Assembly (NCBI GenBank): GCA_958450365.1
Contig: CAUEEP010000758.1
Location: 881,565-945,564, forward strand
Reading direction: 5' to 3'
DNA: 64,000 nucleotides
Origin: Mesorhabditis belari
Taxonomy: Eukaryota > Nematoda > Chromadorea > Rhabditida > Rhabditidae
Of this stretch, positions 48,710-56,397 are shown in pieces. The stretch's first letter is position 1, and every line of letters starts with the position of its first letter. A model generated the notes under the pieces. It saw only the letters and a list, made by a program, of their open reading frames with translations, was not told where the DNA came from and did not search any database. The translations under genes were made by a program, and so were the position numbers.

Positions 48710-49340
48710 ATGACCATTTTGTATGGAATCGATGAGCCAACTCAAAGTCCTCTAGTTTCCGATGAAGAAATTCGATCGATTATTCGCGATGAATACGGAA
48801 TTGTGAAAGGTTTGACTGTAGAAAGACAAAATTTGGCTGTGTTCGGTTGATTAAAGGCATAATTTAAAGGCATAAAAGTTGTTCTTTCGCTAAAGCTACC
48901 GTAATCCAGATAGCCGACTCAAAGTCCTCTAGCTGAGCCGACTCAAAGTCCTCTAGATGAGCCGACTCAAAGTCCTCTAGATGAGCCGACTCAAAGTCCT
49001 CTAGATGAGCCGACTCAAAGTCCTCTAGATGAGCCGACTCAAAGTCCTCTAGCTGAGCCGACTCAAAGTCCTCTAGTTTCCGATGAAGAAATTCGATCGA
49101 TTACCTTTCTATGAAAAAGAGAAATTAAGCTCTTTTTGACGCAACTTCAAACAAAAAAAAACCGGCTTAGAATTTTTAGAAACTAGAAATTAACTTGGTT
49201 ACGATAACCCTTCTAGTGGGCAATTTTCTGGAAAACAAATTCAGCTTTAATCAGACGGAAATCAAGGAAATTCAGTGTGATAGAGAAATTGTGAACTTTC
49301 AGCAAAAATCACCCATTTAACCGGGTACAAGGATTGCAAT
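48710..49340 (+). pseudogene. truncated HYKK 5' copy
   Basis: Exon 1 (48710-48809) is intact and encodes the same N-terminus as 55904 (MTILYGIDEPTQSPLVSDEE...). The acceptor and first 34 bases of exon 2 (from 49307) follow, then similarity ends at AATAAACC. It could still be transcribed because the promoter-side sequence is duplicated too. Confidence 0.85.
48911..49078 (+). repeat. 24-bp array derived from HYKK exon 1
   Basis: Seven units of GATGAGCCGACTCAAAGTCC + TCTA lie within intron 1 of the truncated HYKK copy. The unit equals the exon 1 coding segment for DEPTQSPL with one change. Copy B has a single unit at about 56100-56125, followed like the last unit here by TTTCCGATGAAGAAATTCG. 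Confidence 0.9.
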
Positions 49341-49451
49341 AAACCTTTCTTGCGATCTTCTCATTGAGCACTTCTTGTTGCACTAATTGCCTCTGCTGGT
49401 TTAACATCAAGCTTTCCTTTCACCGTTACAATAAAATTACAACAGTTTTTG

Positions 49452-49906
49452 AACGAGTATAACTTGAACAACTTCATTGAACACTTTGAACAACTTCATT
49501 CTTTGAACTTTTCGTGAAACTTATCCATTTAACTTTAGAAATAAGCCTAGCTTATTGTCGATCAAGGAAATTTGAGTCGATTGTAGAAACAGCCTGGTTC
49601 TCCGAAATTTCGGTACGGGGAATACTCGAGAGCAGAAATCAAAAAGTTGGCTGAAAAAGAGTTGAGTTGTCGAGAAGACGAGACACTTTTGGCTGACAAC
49701 AGCAGAATTTCGGTATGTGGAATACCGGGGGAACATCGAAGGATTATGAGTTAATAAGTTAATTAACGGTTTTAGTTAAGTTAATAAGTTAATTAACGAG
49801 TATAACTTGAACAACTTCATTGAACATTTTGAACAACGTCATTCTTTGAACTTTTAGTGAAACTTATCCATTTAACTTTAGAAATAAGCCTAGCTTATTG
49901 TCGATT
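49452..49906. repeat. pair of 112-bp direct repeats
   Basis: AACGAGTATAACTTGAACAA...CTAGCTTATTGTCGAT occurs at 49452-49564 and 49796-49906 with few differences. The spacer contains an inverted repeat around GAAATTTCGGTACGGGGAAT / GCAGAATTTCGGTATGTGGA. Confidence 0.8.
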
Positions 49907-49989
49907 TCTCATCAAGAGTGGATTCTTTGAAGGAAGCAATTGGATTGGTGAATCTTGCGTGTTCTTTGTTCATGTTCATTCGTTTTTAG

Positions 49990-50557
49990 ATTCCTCGCAA
50001 CTTCTATGTCATCAAGATTGGAATTACAACGGAAAGCCTCCGCACAGAAGAATCTTTTCTGTTAGTTTTTGAAAATTTTCGAACCTTATTTACTTTAGGA
50101 AACGTTGTGCAATGTTTCGCGGCAACCTGGAAAATGATGGCCTCGTTTTTGCAAAGAAATCCTCGCTTCTATTTGCAATTAGAGAAGAGGTGTGCAGCTT
50201 TTCTATAGCAATTTAGTACCGTTTTAGGCTGACCAGCACATTGACAGCGTTGAAAAGAAGCCTCCTCCAGTGTTCATAATCATCGATGACTATGGTTTTG
50301 CTTTGTGAATCTTTCAAGTTTAGATTTAGATCAAGTCTGTTTAGATGCAAGGACAACTGATCCTCAGCTTGCTCATGAGTGCAGTGTACTTCACGGGATA
50401 TTTGCTTTTCAGCGGTGAGGAGTCAGCAGTGAGGTCGGTTTTGTCAAGTGCTTCGTTAGTGTTGTTTTAATTTAGGGGACGCTGCTCTGCATTTGTAAAC
50501 GCGATGATCAAGTTATGGAGTGATGAAGCAGAAAAGAATGGAAAATCTTCGATTTGA
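49990..50557 (+). CDS. unrecognised five-exon reading frame (5' incomplete)
   Basis: Exons 49990-50060, 50099-50189, 50228-50294, 50345-50414 and 50476-50557 join in phase into 126 codons and a stop. All donors and acceptors have GT-AG and T-rich acceptors, which is unlikely by chance. The product begins ...IPRNFYVIKIG and ends WSDEAEKNGKSSI, mixed and hydrophilic, with no motif I know. I find no start exon, so it is either the 3' part of a gene whose 5' end was lost at the duplication breakpoint, or a gene starting in an exon I missed. Confidence 0.45.
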
Positions 50558-50660
50558 CTCGTGGGCTCGGTCAATTTGATCAGAAAGGTAACCAGTAGGT
50601 TAAATTATGCCAGAAGAAGTGTTTTTGGCTTGAAAAAATGTTTTGAGAGACCATTTTTAG

Positions 50661-51235
50661 ACCTTTTTCCTATGTGTATCCCTATCATCATCTGGTGGAG
50701 AAGAGCCATACATGCAAACAGCCGAATTAGCGAATGAACATGAGCGTTGTCGCAGTGAAGCCATTCGTGAATTCAGGTTTGTCTTTAGCTTTGGCATTGC
50801 CTTTGGTATTTGAATCGTACCTTACTATTAAGCATTTTATATTTTAGAAATGCCAAGAAAAGGGGTGGCGCTGCGCACACTGCTGTGCTCATTGCAATCA
50901 TGATTGCCGATTATGTTTTGCAAGAGTTTTGTCAACTTCTTGGTATGAATTCAATTGCGGGTGAGGTAGTTTTGTTTTACATTACTTTATTTCCTTCAGG
51001 TATTTTCTCATCGGTCTTCTTCATCATTGTTTGCACTTTGTCGGTGTGAAAACTTGGAAACTTGCGAGAGCCGGCAGGATATGTTAGTTGAGTTTTGTAA
51101 ATGCAACGATTGTGTATTTAGATTGACGATTCTGGGAACTGGGTTTGGAAGAAGTTTATTTCACCAAATGCCCACCATATGGGTGCTCTGCAAGGTGCCG
51201 TTCAGCTTCCGTTCAGCGATGCGATTGCGATGATG
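50661..51235 (+). pseudogene. atlastin C-terminal relic
   Basis: Exons 50661-50776 and 50848-50960 encode GGEEPYMQTAELANEH and FRNAKKRGG, then ADYVLQEFCQLLGMNSIAG. This is the atlastin three-helix-bundle end and first membrane hairpin (compare GGDKPY, VKKMGG, GFIGL). The next exon (51000) continues the hairpin but hits TGA at 51047. A piece at 51121 (IDDSGNWVWKKF) is like the atlastin tail. The GTPase domain is absent. Probably a transposed, decayed atln-1-like copy. Confidence 0.5.
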
Positions 51236-51550
51236 CTCAATGTTAAAGTTTTGTTTGTTTAGATTTATAAATGTTGACCGGTTAGAATTGTTGTTGCTTT
51301 TTGTTAGGTTTTGCGAGCTTTTCTCGTTATCATTGTGATTTGGAATAAATTTATAAAATATTGTTCGATGATGGAGTTACTGTTTGAAGCAGTTGTCAAT
51401 TTCTTGATTGATTGACTTTTTCGAGCTTTACATTTTGTAGGTTTTACGGCCTGGCTATCCCAGGGTAATTTCACTATTTCTCTAACATTTCCGTTGGCCG
51501 TAAGGCACCTCTTCGTCTCAAAACAAAGTCTAGTCTTGTATTTACAGGTC

Positions 51551-52609
51551 ATGCCGTTCAAAATGAAGAATTGTTTGAAGTCATTTCCCATGGAGAAGTT
51601 ATGTTTCGATTTGAAGTTGGAAGTGTTGGAGCAAATGGACACAAGGGATGTGCTTGAGTTGGTTAAGGTGAACGAGGGATTCAAAGGGATGCTCGTGAGG
51701 GACCCGTCGATCGTTTTTGGGGAGCGCGTCTTAGAGATTTCCTTCAACAATGAGACGATTTGGATCAAGCAGTTTTCCAATTCACCTATAATGGAGCTCA
51801 ATGTCTCTTCTCACGCTTCTTTCGTCAAGAGGATTCGATCGTGCGATTCCTTGTCGTTCAGCATGAATCAGCAATTGAACGATCAATACACACTTCTGCA
51901 CAATTTGAAGTCGGTGAATAGTTTGCGCCTGAAAGAGAATTCAAGAGAAGCTCTCGAGAGGTTCTTCTCAAATGTCCACGCATCGATCAAGAAATATGCA
52001 GAACTGAATATCGAACTCGGTGAAGATGAAGATGATCAAATGATCAACGATTTCATCGAGAATTTCATCATGGCACAACTCAAGGATTGCGGGGCATTTG
52101 GGTTTTGCTGTTATTCCAAAGATTTATTTCGCTTTTACTATGACGTCTTGTTGAAGACTGAGATCAAAAAAGTTTCTATTGCTGATGATTCAGCTGACTA
52201 CATTGATTGGATGGCTCAACAGATCGTCACCAATGGAATCCCGAGCAAGCACCCTGAGGCTATTATCTCGATTTCTACAGGTGGATTTCATAGCTACGAC
52301 AGGATGGATCTCTCACAATATCCAGGAATACGACGAGTCGATGGAGAGAATCGTCTTCAACTTCTCAAACAGGCGGAGGATGTTCTGAAGAATTTAGGAT
52401 GGCGTCCTTCTGTGTCTGCTGTGGATTATGACGATTATGGGGGTTCTGATGATTTTGATGGTTCTGTTGGTTCTAAGGCTTTTTGGGGTTTCAATATTGA
52501 TAGCTCAATCTTCCGTCGACGTATTGATTCAACCAAGGACTGCGTCTGCGTGTACGGTTATTTTACGGACTCCTTGCTCTTCTTGGCCTTCTACATACCG
52601 GTCGGTTAA
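51551..52609 (+). CDS. intronless F-box-like protein
   Basis: 352 aa in one exon, unlike all neighbours. The start follows TTTACAG + 2 bases (trans-splice-like); an upstream in-frame ATG at 51494 is less likely. Residues about 10-50 (FPMEKLCFDLKLEVLEQMDTR... VNEGFKGMLV) have the Leu/Pro/Asp spacing of an F-box, which recruits substrates to SCF ubiquitin ligases. The remainder (300 aa, Asp-rich stretch near the end) resembles the fast-evolving C-terminal regions of nematode F-box families. AATAAA at 52729. The lack of introns suggests a retrocopy or a member of an expanded lineage-specific family. Assignment is by motif only. Confidence 0.65.
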   Translation: MPFKMKNCLKSFPMEKLCFDLKLEVLEQMDTRDVLELVKVNEGFKGMLVRDPSIVFGERVLEISFNNETIWIKQFSNSPIMELNVSSHASFVKRIRSCDSLSFSMNQQLNDQYTLLHNLKSVNSLRLKENSREALERFFSNVHASIKKYAELNIELGEDEDDQMINDFIENFIMAQLKDCGAFGFCCYSKDLFRFYYDVLLKTEIKKVSIADDSADYIDWMAQQIVTNGIPSKHPEAIISISTGGFHSYDRMDLSQYPGIRRVDGENRLQLLKQAEDVLKNLGWRPSVSAVDYDDYGGSDDFDGSVGSKAFWGFNIDSSIFRRRIDSTKDCVCVYGYFTDSLLFLAFYIPVG

Positions 52610-55217
52610 AATGAACACTCTTTGATGATTCATTGTATCTTTTAGCCGCTTTCTGTTGTTTCCATTTTTTGAATTGACAGATTATTGGTGTTTTATGTGT
52701 TATATTTGGTTGCCTTTCAAATATTCAGAATAAAGTTTTAAAATCTTTTGTGAAATGAAAAGAAAATGATTTGATATTATCCCTACTTTTTAGAAGTCTA
52801 TTTGATTATGAAAGTATCAGTGCGGTTATTCCTTTAGACAAGTCTTCGTGGAGCGGCAACGGCTTTTCGCAAAATGCCATCAGAGACCTGCAAAGACGTC
52901 GATGCGAAAAACTTCAAAGCTACGGTTGGGGATTTTTTTGTTTACGACATACGTATTTATTGTTTCTTTTTAGGGATCTTTCTCGGCACCATCGTTGAAC
53001 CTCGACTCGACGTCAGAATGCTGACCTCGCCAACTGACCCCAATGCCAATCTCATTTTAGAAAACTTGAATAAATTGTTGTACTTGTTTTGTTTTAAAAT
53101 AAAAGGCTTTCAAACCTGGAACCTTTTCAATTTCCCTCAAAAAAGTTGGGAGATTTTTGAAAGCAGTTCTTTTGCAGAACGGTAAAAAGCAGTGAGCCTT
53201 TCCAAAAATGATCTCATCAATCATGATTTCCTGTGCAGATGAGAAGATAGTGCTCTGTATGTGGAAATGACGACACAGTCTGTTGTTCTCTAAGATCAAC
53301 TAAAGGGGAAATTTTATAAACAAGAGCTTTGGAGTGCAGGTCTTTTTTTTTTAGCAGAAAGCCAATATTATGAGCTTGGTTTTGATACTAAAAATTCAGC
53401 TAAATTCTTTAAAATAATATTCAAAAAATCACATTAAACCTTAACTGCTACCCTTAACGAGGCCTCGTCAAATATCGATAACCTTTTAGAGTACTTTTCT
53501 TGCAGATTTTTGCTGAATATTTGGTATCAAAATGAAGCGGATAATCTAGGCTTTCTGATCGAAAAAGTTTCAGATTGCTAGCAACTTTCAATGCGCTGAC
53601 TATGACTGGTCAAACTTGAAACGTCGTTAACAAGTCTACTTACAGGGTCCATGAGTTCTGTCCCCTCTCCAAGAATCATTTGTACGACTCGAACCAAGAA
53701 AGGTAGAGAAAAACGGACTCCAAATTTGAAATTTTTGCCTATTTTTAACCTAGAAATGCTTCTTGAGAAAGATGTTTGTTTTGAAAATCCTTTTTTTGGC
53801 TGACCCTCCTTGCTTCTTTGACATTCTGCCTATTTCAAGCCGAAAATTTTAACGGTGCTTAAAACTGGCGAGATCTTAACTAATTTGATCGTAAAATGGC
53901 TACTTTTATAAGGAAATGTTCAGAAAACAAATAGTTTAAAGTTTTTTCTAGATAGCTAGATCTCCTTTTGCATTGGAGATTGCGATTAGCAATCTGGAAA
54001 AGTTGTTGAAAAGTTGAAAAGTTGAAGCTAGGGTTTTTTTTAAAGATTTACAAAAGATACAACAGGGTAATCAAAAAGTTTCCGCACACTTCACAAAAGA
54101 TTCATTTTTCAGCTAAAACCCAGATCGAAAGAAGAATCGAAATATGTACATAGTATTTTGAAGTTGAAATCCTGGGAAGCATTTCTACACTTAAACCGTC
54201 CTGATCAGAGCCACCTAGCTCTTCAAAAAAAGCATTGTAGTGCGCTGGAGCATTGTAGTGCGCGAACTGTCATGGCGCTCACCTATTTGAACTGGTTTTC
54301 AATTGAAAAATTCTTAAAAAAAACTTTTTAGTTGAAACTTTTGTTTTAAGTAACAGTTCAATTGTTATTTTAAAAGAATAGAATCTTTCGTGAAAATAAA
54401 AACAAATAGAAAATAACGTAAAATAGTCTTTAAAAAGATGCGAAACTGTGTGTTGTCTGTCTGTTTGCCTCGAATGCCTCAAAAAAAGCAAAGCTTCTTG
54501 GAAATGCTGGAAATTGATGGAAATTTCTGATCGGGAATTACTTTTAGAAATGTTCAGAATTATCTTCAGCTTCAAAGTACGATAAAACACGGGGAAATTT
54601 AGTTTTAACTTTCATTTGGAAAAACAATCATTTGCAAGCGTGCGGGAACTTTTTTGATCACCCTGTATTTGAAGGATGCCACTTTTGCGACAATTCCCTG
54701 GATTGCGAGTCCGAATTGGGGCCGATTCTGATCACAGGATTTTGGCTTCACAAGATGTAGAATTTATGGCCAAATATAGCCAAATATAGCCAAATATAGC
54801 CAAATTTACAGACAAAATTTTTCCCAGGGATTTGGGCATAATGACGTCAAAATGGAGAAACTCGTTCCGTCGCTCTCTAATACGGAAAACGATTAACTCT
54901 ATTACTTTCATCTGGTCTTGTTTTTTTTTGTTTGGTGATAAAGGATTGAAGTCAGAGGTGTTAACAGTCAAAAGGTTTAAGTTTAATGGTTTAAAGGTCC
55001 AATGCTTTAACAGGATGTTATAGAAAAATAAAGCCAAATTTTAGTGAAATAATGATCCCCAAAAATTCCGGCATAGAGTCGCACAAGGCGGCAAACCGAT
55101 CCAGGCACTCAACGTTTCTTCCCCTTTACCGATTTCTAAAGAGAAGCACTTTATACCAAACGGGTATGCCAGGTCGCGAGCAATTACGTAACCGAACAAA
55201 GAAAAACAAAAAACAAA
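52610..55217. other. gene-poor insert with short exon-like relics
   Basis: 52787-52924 is an open segment ending at a donor-like GGTTGGGG and followed by TTTTTAG at about 52970, but it does not lead to a gene I can recognise. The 52925-52979 stretch is about 90 percent identical to 57928-57983 inside HYKK intron 5. AAATATAGCC repeats occur at 54772-54810. 53.2-54.0 kb shows nothing. Confidence 0.4.
54062..54666. mobile_element. mariner-type MITE with ACAGGGT ends
   Basis: Terminal inverted repeats of about 26 bp: CAGGGTAATCAAAAAGTTTC and the inverse of TTTTTTGATCACCCTG. This end type is common in irritans-like mariners. 605 bp, no transposase frame; the outermost bases are AA/TA rather than a clean TA duplication. 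Confidence 0.8.
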
Positions 55218-56397
55218 GTCGGCTACGCATCGGAAATTGATGTGACTGTGGATCGCTACAACTAATAGGAGCCTTTTTTAAAAAAATCCTTTGGTCCTTT
55301 CAAATCTACTTCTTGTTGATACTCTCAGATTCCCATTGCCGATTGAGCTGCTTACTCTATCCAATTGTTGTAATTTTTTGTTTGTCTTTTATTCTCGTTT
55401 TGCCGATTATTTGTGGTCTTAAGGGTATAGCAAAAACGTGTTTCATTTTTACGGGCATTGCCTGCCTCAAAAAAGCCCTTTCGCTTGTCAAGATATTTTT
55501 TGCCCCCTTCTATTCCACGCTTTTTAAATTTATTCGCTCAGTTGCTTGTTTGGGTAAGAACATTTTTGCAATAGTTAGTCTATTAAGATTGTCCCAATTT
55601 TTTTTTCATCCGATCTTTCTAATAAAAAGGTTGTTATCTACCTTGTTGTTCGTTGATATAATTATTTTGGCATCATAAAAGTTTTTTAAAAGTCTTGTTT
55701 GAGATGGAATATACATGTGAAGTTGTAAAGTTCAGCCGTTGGCGTTCCCGATTTTACGTCAGACTTTGAATTGAACACACTTGACCTTGTCTGCTGTGCA
55801 ATTTCCGATAAGATATCATTTGGTGTGATATCGATCTGGAAACGGCATTCCTTTGTCGCGTGCGAATTCTACTTTAGTTTTAAATCTAATTCATTTCTGA
55901 AGAATGACCATTTTGTATGGAATCGATGAGCCAACTCAAAGTCCTCTAGTTTCCGATGAAGAAATTCGATCGATTATTCGCGATGAATACGGAATTGTGA
56001 AAGGTTTGACTGTAGAAAGACAAACTTTGGCTGTGTTCGGTTGATTAAAGGCATAATTTAAAAGTTGTTCTTTCACTAAAGCTACCGTAATTCAGATAGA
56101 GATGAGCCGACTCAAAGTCCTCTAGTTTCCGATGAAGAAATTCGATCGATTATCTTTCTATGAAAACGAGAAATTAAGCCCTTTTTGATGCAATTTCCGA
56201 ACTTCAAACCAAAAAAAAACCGGCTTAGAATTTTTAGAAACTAGAAATTAACTTGGTTACGATAACCCTTCTAGTGGGCAATTTTTAGAAAACAAATTCA
56301 GCTTTAATCAGACGGAAATCAAAGAAATTCAGTGTGATAGAGAAATTGTGAACTTTCAGCAAAAATCACCCATTTAACCGGGTACGAGGATTGCAAT
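55218..56397 (+). repeat. segmental duplication, copy B
   Basis: Starts with the 3' end of the membrane-protein gene (encoding VGYASEIDVTVDRYN and a stop, with Met changed to Ile) and runs into the functional HYKK 5' end. The junction with unrelated sequence is sharp at 55218. It lacks the hAT-like insert and the expanded array of copy A. Confidence 0.95.

Larger units (their letters stand above)
47457..49340 (+). repeat. segmental duplication, copy A
   Basis: Covers the last coding bases and 3' flank of the membrane-protein gene plus the 5' flank, exon 1, intron 1 and the first bases of exon 2 of HYKK. Copy B is 55218-56397. Copy A is longer because of a 556-bp insertion (48028-48583) and an expanded 24-bp array (48911-49078). 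Identity over the shared parts is high by eye (mostly single-base differences and small indels). Confidence 0.95.

Noticed and set aside
48911..49078. CRISPR-like regular array
   Set aside because: Units are directly adjacent without spacers and derive from a coding exon in a eukaryotic locus.
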